From Methanoregula sp. (GTDB lineage Archaea > Halobacteriota > Methanomicrobia > Methanomicrobiales > Methanospirillaceae), in the NCBI GenBank assembly GCA_023228295.1, contig JALOBP010000043.1, positions 1 through 25,683 on the forward strand: DNA of 25,683 nucleotides. Direction: 5' to 3'. The notes below the pieces were generated by a model that searched no databases, was not told where the DNA came from, and worked only from the letters and a program-made list of their open reading frames with translations. The first letter of the stretch is position 1; every line of letters begins with the position of its first letter. Below are positions 7,887-15,301 of this stretch, piece after piece. Position numbers and translations under genes: made by a program.

Positions 7887-8608
7887 ATGCAGCTCCCAAG
7901 TGCCCTCTCCCGAGTCCTGCCGGAGGATTTTTCAACCGACACCTCCCTCCAGGCCCTTCTTGCCGCAAATATCATCACGATCATCCTTGCCATCTTAGAG
8001 AACTGGGACCTTGCCACGGTCCTTTTCGTGTACTGGGCACAGAGCATCATCATCGGGATCTTCGCCGTCATCACGATCCTTGGTGCCGATACCGTAGCGC
8101 TCACGGCAGACATGAACAGGGCGACCGCTGATAAAACCTGGAAGCAGGCGGTCTGGAGCGAGCGGGGCGTCGGGCTCTACAAAGGCGTCATGGCCGGGTT
8201 CTTCTGCCTGCACTACGGCCTCTTCCACTTTGTGTACTTCTCCTTCATTGTCGAGGGCGGCCTCTTTGGCCCGGTCGATTTTTCCAATGCCGGCATCTGG
8301 GCTGCCTGCGCCCTCTTTTTGCAAACCACCTCTACGCCTACCTCTACAACAGGGGCGGCGAAATGCAGGGAGCACACTATATAACCGGTGCGTTCTTCCG
8401 GCCTTACAACCGGATCATCCCCATGCACATGACAATCATCTTCGGCTCGATCGTGGTGCTGGTGCTCCAGCTCCTCGGATTTACCACCGTGCTCCCCGTG
8501 CTCGTCCTCTTCCTCATCCTCAAGACATACATGGATATCCGCATGCACCTCCGGAAACATTACGAAACAGCCCACCCGGACGAGCCGGTTCAGTACATCG
8601 GGTTTTAA
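7887..8608 (+). pseudogene. DUF6498-type membrane protein, broken by a one-base frameshift
   Basis: The first frame (7887-8384) encodes hydrophobic segments from LLAANIITIILAIL to GFFCLHYGLFHFVYFSFIV and then degenerates into LQTTSTPTSTTG before stopping. Reading resumes in the next frame from the T5 run at 8316-8320. One extra T would give ALFFANHLYAYLYNRGGEMQ, joined to the hydrophobic segment in 8363-8608 (MHMTIIFGSIVVLVLQLL...) and ending EPVQYIGF. The restored product has about 240 residues and several membrane helices, and looks like the DUF6498 family of unknown function. This is either a true frameshift, programmed slippage or a homopolymer sequencing error. A T6 tract at 8654-8659 follows the gene. 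Confidence 0.75.
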
Positions 8609-8699
8609 ACCAGCGCCGTTCCGAGAGGGACCCGGCCGGTCGTTTCATTCTGCTTTTTTACCCAAAACCTCATTATTTCCTGCGGCAAGAGGGGATATC

Positions 8700-8912
8700 A
8701 TGAAGATCACGTCAACCCTGAACGGACCCAACATGCTGGAGACGGACGAGAGCCTCACGCTGAAAACCGAAAGCGGGGAGCAGCCACTCAAATCACCCTG
8801 CTACCTCTGCCGCTGCGGTCACTCGAAGAACAAGCCCCTCTGTGACGGCTCGCACATGGCGGCAAAGTTCGAAGCGCAGGCATCGGAGATTGTGGGAACG
8901 AAGAAAGCGTGA
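8700..8912 (+). CDS. CDGSH-type iron-sulfur protein
   Basis: The product has 70 residues and a single CDGSH domain. The 2Fe-2S ligands are visible as Cys37, Cys39, Cys48 and His52 in CRCGHSKNKPLCDGSH, and the family's following K/F residues are present. A purine-rich Shine-Dalgarno (gagggg) lies just before ATG 8700. Small soluble CDGSH proteins are electron- or cluster-transfer proteins of uncertain physiological role in archaea. A T9 tract at 8932-8940 follows the gene, so it is probably a single-gene transcript. Nothing ties it to the nif genes. Confidence 0.9.
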   Translation: MKITSTLNGPNMLETDESLTLKTESGEQPLKSPCYLCRCGHSKNKPLCDGSHMAAKFEAQASEIVGTKKA

Positions 8913-8931
8913 AGCACACCTCGGCTGCACC

Positions 8932-8940
8932 TTTTTTTTT
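8932..8940 (+). terminator. T9 tract after the CDGSH gene
   Basis: Nine consecutive T residues lie 20 bases after the stop codon, which is the usual form of an archaeal intrinsic terminator. Confidence 0.6.
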
Positions 8941-9035
8941 CATTTGCATTTAGCCGGACCCGGGTTGATTGTGCCGGGATCCTGTCACACGCCGGACCTG
9001 ACCTGCGGATTCTGTCATCACGGTAACGGGTAAAC

Positions 9036-9042
9036 AAAAAAA
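9036..9042 (-). terminator. T7 tract (minus strand) after the DUF4013 gene
   Basis: The run of seven A on the plus strand reads as T7 on the minus strand, 9 bases after the DUF4013 stop codon. Confidence 0.5.
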
Positions 9043-9051
9043 GTGTAATTA

Positions 9052-9843
9052 TTATGGTGTTAAGGCCGGGACCGGCTGTTCCCCGGCCAGATCGTAGATA
9101 CGGGTATAGTACCGGGCAGTAAACACCGTAAGCAGTGGGGTAGCGATGAGTTGCAGGACCCACCCGATGAAGGGGATGAGCGAGAGGACCATAACAACAA
9201 GGCCAAAGATGAACATGACGACAAAAAGGATGATCAGCGCGATGATGTACTGCCCCCACCCCATCTTCCCGATATGCTCCGAGATTGCCGAGAACCGTAG
9301 GCCTTCGCGGATGCTTCCCATGCGGGCGAACCGGATCAGGGCCATGGGAACGAAGAGGGACACAACAATTGCAAGGACCATCATGATTGCGAACATTAAC
9401 AGCAGAACAAGGAGCAGCCCGATCGAACCTGAGCCGGGTGATGCCAGGCCGACAATGGAAAGCCCCAGGGCAGCAAGGATAACGATTAGCAACGGCAGGA
9501 TCCAGATAAGACTCAGGATCTGCACCTTGAGGCCGTCAAGGAAGAGGCTCCCCCATTCATCAAAATCCGGGGCGGGTTTTACCCCACGGTAAATCCGGAC
9601 AACGTACCCCGAGAGGAAGAACGAGAGGAGGATGCCGGCGATGATAATTGCGGCAACCTGCCCCCACGGGACCTGGTCCCAGTTGAAGTTTGTCCTGCCT
9701 GCTATCGTATTCACGTCAAAGACGAACGGCAGCAGCGCCATGGGAAGTCCGAGGATGACAAAAATGATCCAGCGGGTCCATTTTCCCATAAAGGCTTCCT
9801 GCGTATAGGCTATCGATTCTGAAATTACCGGTTCGAAATCCAT
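9052..9843 (-). CDS. DUF4013 family multi-pass membrane protein
   Basis: The product has 263 residues, most of them hydrophobic, with about five to six membrane segments (for example WIIFVILGLPMALLPFVF, AAIIIAGILLSFFLSGYVV, ILSLIWILPLLIVILAAL). The start FEPVISESIAYTQEAFMGKWTRW, the GYVVRIYRGV and DFDEWGSLFLDGLK segments between helices, and the FIGWVLQLIATPLLTVFTARYY end are typical of DUF4013 proteins, common in methanogens and of unknown function. No Shine-Dalgarno precedes the ATG, and a TATA-like box lies 22-30 bases upstream, so the mRNA may be leaderless. Confidence 0.82.
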   Translation of the reverse strand: MDFEPVISESIAYTQEAFMGKWTRWIIFVILGLPMALLPFVFDVNTIAGRTNFNWDQVPWGQVAAIIIAGILLSFFLSGYVVRIYRGVKPAPDFDEWGSLFLDGLKVQILSLIWILPLLIVILAALGLSIVGLASPGSGSIGLLLVLLLMFAIMMVLAIVVSLFVPMALIRFARMGSIREGLRFSAISEHIGKMGWGQYIIALIILFVVMFIFGLVVMVLSLIPFIGWVLQLIATPLLTVFTARYYTRIYDLAGEQPVPALTP

Positions 9844-9863
9844 TATGCAATCACTGGTAAGTA

Positions 9864-9874
9864 GGTATAAAATT
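9864..9874 (-). promoter_or_regulatory. TATA-like box for the DUF4013 gene
   Basis: GGTATAAAATT on the plus strand reads AATTTTATACC on the minus strand. It sits about 26 bases upstream of the ATG, the spacing expected for a leaderless archaeal transcript. Confidence 0.4.
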
Positions 9875-10101
9875 CTATTATTTTAAGCATTTTAATTTCG
9901 ATTGACCTGAAGAAAAACCAGAAGATCAGGTACAGGAATCAGATTCGGCGTCATTGTTCACCGGTCATATGGCATCACCATAACCCGAAGAGGCAAAGAA
10001 CTGTGCCAGGTCTCCGGCTGCAGATTGGCGGCATGGTCACTACGGCGAAGTCCGGACCAGCCCCGGATATTTCAAAAAGATCCCCCGGGTAACAAACCTT
10101 T

Positions 10102-10152
10102 TTTTCCGGGATCGAACCGCAGGTTTTCCGGCGGGAAGCGATCATTTTCCGG
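10102..10152 (+). repeat. Three TTTTCCGG direct repeats, 21-22 bp apart
   Basis: TTTTCCGG occurs at 10102-10109, 10124-10131 and 10145-10152. The spacings of 22 and 21 bp are about two helical turns, which puts the sites on one face of the DNA upstream of the nif operator. It is possibly a transcription factor binding array (inference). Confidence 0.5.
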
Positions 10153-10182
10153 CAGGTTGAACTGTTTTTCTTATTTTTTGGT

Positions 10183-10196
10183 GGAAGGAACCTTCC
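10183..10196 (+). promoter_or_regulatory. Candidate NrpR operator of the nif operon
   Basis: GGAAGGAACCTTCC matches the GGAA-N6-TTCC pattern known for the methanogen nitrogen repressor NrpR. It has 6-bp perfect arms (GGAAGG/CCTTCC) around AA and ends 10 bp before the TATA box, so a bound repressor could block the BRE/TATA region. Confidence 0.7.
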
Positions 10197-10204
10197 TGCT
10201 ACCT

Positions 10205-10218
10205 AATATAAATATTTG
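10205..10218 (+). promoter_or_regulatory. TATA box of the nif operon
   Basis: AATATAAATATTTG is a strong archaeal TATA-type element, 10 bp after the NrpR-like operator. It agrees at 12 of 14 positions with the element upstream of amtB (23076-23089). The predicted transcription start is near 10235. Confidence 0.6.
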
Positions 10219-10228
10219 CAGTAACAAC

Positions 10229-10375
10229 ATGAATATTGTAACAAAGGAGGCCACATACGACACATCGCACGGTATGAAATGCGGAGAAGCGGCACTGCCG
10301 CACTCCATGCGCCGGAGTGTACCAGCGAGAGCGGACCCTGTTGTCCGCAGGCTGGTCACCCCGGCCCGGGTATGA
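10229..10375 (+). CDS. Possible 48-residue leader open frame (doubtful)
   Basis: An open frame starts at ATG 10229, MNIVTKEATYDTSHGMKCGE..., and ends 10375. It has no Shine-Dalgarno, and its start is close to or before the predicted transcription start. Its stop overlaps the ATG of the next short frame (ATGA). No family is recognised. It may be only chance. Confidence 0.15.
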   Translation: MNIVTKEATYDTSHGMKCGEAALPHSMRRSVPARADPVVRRLVTPARV

Positions 10376-10551
10376 AGGACGATCTCACCAGCTTACTTCC
10401 GGGCGGAATGACGAAGAAGGGAAAGCCGGACTTCTCCGGTTTTCTGCACACCAGGAGTCCCGAACCGGTCATTGGGTATGGTGCAGCGAAGGGATTATCG
10501 GAGTATTACCGGGCAGTCATCATGTTCGAAGAGATGCCGGATTTACCCTGA
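10372..10551 (+). CDS. Possible 59-residue small protein in the nif leader (doubtful)
   Basis: This frame starts at ATG 10372 (MKDDLTSLLPGGMTKKGKPD) and ends in MFEEMPDLP. It overlaps the preceding short frame by ATGA, an arrangement typical of translational coupling. The composition is reasonable for a protein, but there is no independent Shine-Dalgarno and I recognise no family. It lies within the putative nif leader. Confidence 0.25.
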   Translation: MKDDLTSLLPGGMTKKGKPDFSGFLHTRSPEPVIGYGAAKGLSEYYRAVIMFEEMPDLP

Positions 10552-10656
10552 ACGCGGGTATTACGGACACTTAAAGAAACGACCAGCGGAGAAAACCGGT
10601 TCCGCACGGGCGGGTGCCCGGACCGTACCGGGAAACAATCTACAGAGGCAGTTAAC

Positions 10657-11484
10657 ATGGCACGACAAGTGGCTATTTACGGAAAAGGCGGTATCGGAAA
10701 ATCGACAACCACCCAGAACACGGTGGCAGCACTCGCGGAGGCGGGAAAGAAGATCATGGTCGTGGGCTGCGACCCGAAGGCGGACTCAACGCGTCTGCTC
10801 CTGCACGGGCTCTGCCAGAAGACCGTTCTGGACACCCTCCGGGATGAAGGAGACGACATTGAACTCGATGCAATCCTCAAGCCCGGGTTTGGCGAGACAC
10901 AGTGCGTTGAGTCCGGCGGACCGGAGCCCGGCGTGGGCTGTGCAGGACGGGGCATCATCACGTCCATCAACCTGCTCGAATCGCTCGGGGCCTACACACC
11001 CGATCTCGACTATGTCTTCTACGATGTGTTGGGCGACGTGGTCTGCGGCGGTTTCGCAATGCCGATCCGGGAAGGAAAGGCAGAGGAGATCTACATCGTG
11101 GCATCGGGCGAACTGATGGCACTCTATGCGGCTAACAATATCGCCAAAGGCATCAAGAAATACGCTGATAACGGAAAAGTGAGGCTCGGCGGCATCATCT
11201 GCAACAGCCGGAAGGTGGACAACGAACTTCCCCTCCTCAAGGCTTTTGCCGAGGAGCTCGGGTCCCAGCTCATCTACTTTGTCCCGCGTGACAACCTCGT
11301 GCAGCGGGCCGAGATCAACAAGAAGACGGTCATCGACTTCGACCCGACATCGGGCCAGGCTAACGAGTACCGCAATCTTGCCCAGGCAATCGACAACAAC
11401 AAGATGTTCGTCATCCCGAGGCCGATGGTGCAGGAACGACTCGAGGAACTCATGATGCAGCACGGGTTCATGGACGCAATGTAA
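10657..11484 (+). CDS. nifH: Nitrogenase iron protein (dinitrogenase reductase)
   Basis: The product has 275 residues. The homodimeric Fe protein passes electrons to NifDK with ATP hydrolysis. The P-loop is GKGGIGKST (9-17). The bridging 4Fe-4S cluster ligands are Cys95 (VGCAGRG) and Cys130 (DVVCGGF). Switch I and II are conserved, and Arg98 is the residue that is ADP-ribosylated in some bacteria; no draT or draG is seen here. The full-length match and the order with nifI1, nifI2 and nifD mark it as the Mo-nitrogenase Fe protein rather than a cfbC-like homologue. It is the first gene of the nif operon, controlled by the NrpR-type operator and TATA box about 450 bp upstream. Confidence 0.97.
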   Translation: MARQVAIYGKGGIGKSTTTQNTVAALAEAGKKIMVVGCDPKADSTRLLLHGLCQKTVLDTLRDEGDDIELDAILKPGFGETQCVESGGPEPGVGCAGRGIITSINLLESLGAYTPDLDYVFYDVLGDVVCGGFAMPIREGKAEEIYIVASGELMALYAANNIAKGIKKYADNGKVRLGGIICNSRKVDNELPLLKAFAEELGSQLIYFVPRDNLVQRAEINKKTVIDFDPTSGQANEYRNLAQAIDNNKMFVIPRPMVQERLEELMMQHGFMDAM

Positions 11485-11526
11485 GGGCAGGAAAAAACAT
11501 TGGGAAAATTTGACGGATGTGCGACG

Positions 11527-11853
11527 ATGTTACTGATACGTGCAATTGTACGACCGGAAAAGAAAGACGAAGTCCTTGCCGGGCTCTCGGAAGCAGGGTT
11601 CAATGCCGCGACCATGGTGGACGTGGTGGGCCGGGGCAAGCAGAAGGGGATCAAGATCGGGGGCATGGTCTATGATGAGATCCCCAAGATCCTTATCCTG
11701 GTAGTGATACCTGACGGTGAGAAGGAGAAGGTCGTAAAGGTCATCCTCTCGACAGCCCGGAGCAGGAACGAGGGGGCGTTCGGGGACGGCAAGATCTTTG
11801 TCAGCCCCGTTGAGGAAGCGTACACCATCTCGAAGAACGCCCTGGGCCTGTGA
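11527..11853 (+). CDS. nifI1: P-II family nitrogenase regulator NifI1
   Basis: The product has 108 residues. An upstream TTG frame is open, but ATG 11527 gives MLLIRAIVRPEKKDEV, the typical NifI1 start. The T-loop segment is VVGRGKQKGIKIGGMVYDEIPK, and the C-terminal signature is GDGKIFVSPVEEAYTI. In methanogens NifI1 and NifI2 form a complex that binds and inhibits NifDK when ammonia is present, relieved by 2-oxoglutarate. It lies between nifH and nifD, 42 nt after nifH and 10 nt before nifI2, the canonical archaeal position. Confidence 0.95.
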   Translation: MLLIRAIVRPEKKDEVLAGLSEAGFNAATMVDVVGRGKQKGIKIGGMVYDEIPKILILVVIPDGEKEKVVKVILSTARSRNEGAFGDGKIFVSPVEEAYTISKNALGL

Positions 11854-11863
11854 GGGGGAGAGG

Positions 11864-12283
11864 ATGAAAGAGATCATGGCAATCGTCCGGATGAAGAAGA
11901 CCGGCGCCACAAAAAAAGCCCTGGTTGCAACCGGTGTTGCCGGGTTCACCGCGGTCAAAGTCATTGGCCGGGGAAAACTGGTGACCGATACCGATGAACT
12001 GGAGAAATGCAGGGAGAAACTCCTCGCCCTGGGACTGGATGAGGTAAGCGATGCAGGCGACACCGAGACGCTGGTCACCAGCTTTCTCGATGGTTCGCGA
12101 TTCTTCCCGCGGCGCCTCTTCACTATCCTTGCCCATGACGAGGATGTGCCGAGGATCATAGAAGCGATTACGACCGCAAACCGGACCGATTACGGGATTG
12201 GCGACGGGACCATCTTTGTCCTGCCGGTCGCCGATGCAGTCCGCGTGCGCACGGGAGAAGCCGGCGAGGCCGCCATCTGGTAA
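11864..12283 (+). CDS. nifI2: P-II family nitrogenase regulator NifI2
   Basis: The product has 139 residues. ATG 11864 has a strong GA-rich Shine-Dalgarno (gagggggagagg) directly upstream. MKEIMAIVRMKKTGATKKAL, VIGRGKLVTDTDELEKC and the C-terminal GDGTIFVLPVADAVRVRTGE show the P-II fold. The T-loop region is extended compared with GlnK, as is usual for NifI2. It partners NifI1 in the reversible ammonia switch-off of nitrogenase. The nifD start follows after 14 nt, so the three genes are one transcription unit. Confidence 0.95.
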   Translation: MKEIMAIVRMKKTGATKKALVATGVAGFTAVKVIGRGKLVTDTDELEKCREKLLALGLDEVSDAGDTETLVTSFLDGSRFFPRRLFTILAHDEDVPRIIEAITTANRTDYGIGDGTIFVLPVADAVRVRTGEAGEAAIW

Positions 12284-12297
12284 GGGGGAGCAAAACA

Positions 12298-13923
12298 ATG
12301 ACAGAAACTGACGGGCAACTAGCGGAGATGCTGGAGTCCTACCCGGAGACGGTGAAGAAAAACCGGAAAAAACATCTCGTTATCAAGAACGAGGCGGCAG
12401 AGAGCTGCCCGCAGATCGAGGCGAACACGCGGACGATCCCCGGCATCATCTCGCAGCGGGGCTGCGCTTATGCCGGGTGCAAAGGTGTCGTGGTCGGGCC
12501 GATCAAGGACATGCTCACCATCACCCATGGCCCGGTGGGCTGCGGGTACTACAGCTGGGGCACCCGGCGCAACAAGGCACGGGCTGACAAGACCACGCCA
12601 AAAGACCAGGTCTACTCCCAGCTCTGCTTCACAACCGACATGCAGGAGCCGGACATCGTCTTTGGCGGGGAGAAGAAACTCGCCAAGATGATCGACGAGG
12701 TGGTTGCATTGTACCACCCCCGGGCCATCAACATCTGCGCCACCTGCCCGGTCGGGCTTATCGGGGACGATATCGGTGCCGTGGCAAAAGCTGCCATGGA
12801 GCGCCACAACATCCAGGTGCTCGCGTACAACTGCGAGGGCTACAAAGGGGTCAGCCAGTCGGCCGGCCACCACATCGCCAACAACACCATCATGGAGAAG
12901 ATCGTCGGCACCGGAACGGAAAGAAAACCGGGAAAGCACGTCATCAACCTCCTCGGCGAGTACAACATCGGCGGCGACGGCTGGGAACTGGAGCGGGTCC
13001 TTACCGAGATCGGGTACACGGTCAACTGCGTCCTGACCGGGGACTCAAGTTACCTCAACATCAAAACCCTCCACCTCGCGGATCTCAACCTGGTCCAGTG
13101 CCACCGCTCGATCAACTACATCGCGGAGATGATGGAGACCAGGTACGGCACGCCGTGGCTGAAAGTCAATTTCATCGGTATCGAGGCAATGAACCAGTCG
13201 CTTCGCCAGCTGGCACAATGCTTTGGCGACCCGGAACTCGAAGCAAAGACCGAGGTCGTCATCCAGCGGGAGACAGCGAGAGTGACTGCCGCGCTCGATC
13301 AGTACCGGAAAGTCTGCGCAGGAAAGACCGCGTTTGCCTTTGTCGGCGGGTCGCGGAGCCACCACTACCAGTACCTGCTCCGGGACCTCGGGATGGAAGT
13401 CATGGTCGCGGGCTACGAGTTCGCCCACCGCGACGATTACGAGGGACGGCAGGTCATCCCCATGATCAAGACGGACGCCGATTCCAAGAACATCCCCGAA
13501 CTCCACCTCTCGCCCGACCCGGAGAAGTACCGGGAGGCGCACGAGCACCTGAGTATTACAAAGGAGCAGTACGAGGAACTGAAAAAGGAGGTTCCGCTCA
13601 GCTACTACGAGGGGATGTACCCGAACATGAAAGGAGGCGAGGTCATGATCGACGACTGCAACCACCACGAGATCGAGGAACTGGTTGCACGCTACAAACC
13701 CGACCTGATCTTCTCTGGTGTACGGGACAAGTATGTCGCCCACAAGCTGGGAGTTGCCTCCAAGCAGCTCCACTCGTACGACTACAGCGGGCCGTACGCC
13801 GGTTACAACGGGGCCCTGAACTTCGCACGCGATGTGACAAACGCCCTGATGACCCCGGCCTGGAACCTGATCATCCCCCCGTGGGAGAAAAACGGGAACG
13901 AAGGAAGTGAGAACCATGCCTGA
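12298..13923 (+). CDS. nifD: Nitrogenase molybdenum-iron protein alpha chain
   Basis: The product has 541 residues. P-cluster ligands are Cys56 (QRGCAYAG), Cys82 (GPVGCGYYS) and Cys150 (ATCPVGLIGDDI). FeMo-cofactor ligands are the Cys in NLVQCHRSINYI and the His in QLHSYDYSGPY, matching Azotobacter Cys275 and His442. The active-site VSQSAGHHIAN block (Gln191/His195 equivalents) is intact. An insertion of about 50 residues before the last third (around SKNIPELHLS to MKGGEVMIDD) is shared with clostridial and methanogen NifD and accounts for the length. A Shine-Dalgarno (gggggag) precedes ATG 12298. The 3' end overlaps nifK by 8 bases. It should be catalytically competent. Confidence 0.97.
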   Translation: MTETDGQLAEMLESYPETVKKNRKKHLVIKNEAAESCPQIEANTRTIPGIISQRGCAYAGCKGVVVGPIKDMLTITHGPVGCGYYSWGTRRNKARADKTTPKDQVYSQLCFTTDMQEPDIVFGGEKKLAKMIDEVVALYHPRAINICATCPVGLIGDDIGAVAKAAMERHNIQVLAYNCEGYKGVSQSAGHHIANNTIMEKIVGTGTERKPGKHVINLLGEYNIGGDGWELERVLTEIGYTVNCVLTGDSSYLNIKTLHLADLNLVQCHRSINYIAEMMETRYGTPWLKVNFIGIEAMNQSLRQLAQCFGDPELEAKTEVVIQRETARVTAALDQYRKVCAGKTAFAFVGGSRSHHYQYLLRDLGMEVMVAGYEFAHRDDYEGRQVIPMIKTDADSKNIPELHLSPDPEKYREAHEHLSITKEQYEELKKEVPLSYYEGMYPNMKGGEVMIDDCNHHEIEELVARYKPDLIFSGVRDKYVAHKLGVASKQLHSYDYSGPYAGYNGALNFARDVTNALMTPAWNLIIPPWEKNGNEGSENHA

Positions 13924-15280
13924 ATCCATTCCGGAACCTGCGGCCGTTCACACGACCGGCAAGATCAACCCGGCCAAAACCTGCCAGCCCATCGGTGCCA
14001 TGTATGCAGCACTCGGCATCCACGGGTGCCTGCCGCACAGCCACGGCTCGCAGGGCTGCTGCGCCTACCACCGCATGCACCTGACCCGGCACTTCCGGGA
14101 CCCCGTGATGGCCTCGTCGAGTTCATTCACGGAAGGAGCATCCGTCTTTGGCGGGGCAGCAAACCTCAAGACCTCGATAAAAAACGTCTTTGCAATCTAC
14201 AACCCCGAGGTCATAGCAGTGCACACCACCTGCCTCTCGGAGACGATCGGCGACGATATCCCCAACATCCTCAAAACAGCGGAGATCCCCGAGGGAAAGA
14301 CCGTCATCCACATCAACACCCCCAGTTACCAGGGTTCGCACGTAACCGGCTTTGCCGGCATGTGCAAGGCCATGGTCTCCTACCTCAGCACATCGGACGG
14401 GTTCCAGAAAGACCAGGTGAACGTGCTGCCGGGGTTCGTGAACCCGGGCGACATGCGGGAGATCCGCAGGATCGTAAACGAACTCGGCGTGAAGCTGGTC
14501 ATGTTCCCGGACACCTCCGGCGTCCTCGACACCCCGCTGACCGGGAAGTACCAGATGTATCCCGCCGGTGGCGCAACGGTTGCGGAGATCCGCGATTCTG
14601 GCAACTCCTCGCTCACGCTTGCGCTGGGCGCCTTTGCTTCGAACGATGCCGCAGACCTCCTGCAGGAGAAATGCGGGGTCACGGGTATCCCGCTCAAACT
14701 CCCCATCGGCCTGAAAGCAACGGACGCTTTCATCATGGCGATCAGGGACTGGTTCGGGGTAGAAGTCCCCGCATCGCTTGCAACCGAACGGGGGCAGGTG
14801 GTCGATACGCTCATCGACACCAACATCCACTACCAGGGAAAGACGGTGGCGATCTTCGGCGACCCCGACCACGTCATCGCAATGACCGAGTTCGTCCTGA
14901 CTCTTGGAATGGTCCCGAAATATATCCTGACCGGGACGCCCGGCAAGGCCTTTGCCACCGAGATTACGAAGATGCTCGAAGAAGCCGGCATCACGGGAAG
15001 CAAAGTCAAAGCGGAGGGCGACCTCTTCGAGCTCCGGCAGTGGATCCACGAGGAGAAGGTCGACCTGCTGATCGGGACAACGTACGGGAAGTACATAGCG
15101 CGAAAAGAGGACATCCCGCTCGTCCGCTTCGGTTTCCCCATCCTGGACCGGGCCGTCCACCCGCTCATGCCCGTGGTCGGCTACCGGGGGTGCCTGCGCT
15201 TAATCGAGCAGATCAGCAATGCGCTCCTCGACCGCCGCGACCGCGACAGCCTTGACGAGGACTACGAACTCGTATTGTAA
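13916..15280 (+). CDS. nifK: Nitrogenase molybdenum-iron protein beta chain
   Basis: The product has 454 residues. I start at ATG 13916 inside the nifD end; a GTG at 13907 in frame is also possible. P-cluster ligands are in AKTCQPIGAMYA, HGSQGCCAYHR and HTTCLSETIGDDI, and the P-cluster Ser is in NTPSYQGSH. The short N-terminus, lacking the first 50 or so residues of Azotobacter NifK, is usual for methanogen and clostridial forms. The C-terminus, RFGFPILDRAVHPLMPVVGYRG, is typical. NifD and NifK form the alpha2beta2 MoFe protein that reduces N2. The gene overlap with nifD implies coupled translation. Confidence 0.97.
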   Translation: MPESIPEPAAVHTTGKINPAKTCQPIGAMYAALGIHGCLPHSHGSQGCCAYHRMHLTRHFRDPVMASSSSFTEGASVFGGAANLKTSIKNVFAIYNPEVIAVHTTCLSETIGDDIPNILKTAEIPEGKTVIHINTPSYQGSHVTGFAGMCKAMVSYLSTSDGFQKDQVNVLPGFVNPGDMREIRRIVNELGVKLVMFPDTSGVLDTPLTGKYQMYPAGGATVAEIRDSGNSSLTLALGAFASNDAADLLQEKCGVTGIPLKLPIGLKATDAFIMAIRDWFGVEVPASLATERGQVVDTLIDTNIHYQGKTVAIFGDPDHVIAMTEFVLTLGMVPKYILTGTPGKAFATEITKMLEEAGITGSKVKAEGDLFELRQWIHEEKVDLLIGTTYGKYIARKEDIPLVRFGFPILDRAVHPLMPVVGYRGCLRLIEQISNALLDRRDRDSLDEDYELVL

Positions 15281-15301
15281 GTAAAAACAGGGAGGAAAAT
15301 T

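Larger units (their letters stand above)
9890..10656 (+). other. Long regulatory and leader region upstream of nifH
   Basis: About 770 bases have no recognised gene. The left part (to about 10100) shows nothing I can assign. The middle holds three phased TTTTCCGG repeats, a GGAA-N6-TTCC operator and a TATA box, all listed separately. The right part (about 10235-10656) would be a 5' leader of about 420 nt if that TATA box is used; it contains two short coupled open frames of doubtful status. A weaker TATA-like TTAAAG at about 10571 could be a second start nearer nifH. Confidence 0.5.

Noticed and set aside
10025..10228. Longer version of the short leader frame, starting at 10025
   Set aside because: It crosses the phased repeats, operator and TATA box; low-complexity basic product.
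10472..11116. 214-codon plus-strand frame overlapping nifH in another frame
   Set aside because: Shadow of nifH; Arg/Ser-rich and without motifs.
13736..13830. Suspected loss of the FeMo-cofactor His ligand in NifD (PYAGYNG where Azotobacter has PYHGFDG)
   Set aside because: Counting back from the Azotobacter C-terminus as I recall it puts His442 at the His of MHSWDYSGPY; the equivalent LHSYDYSGPY is intact here.
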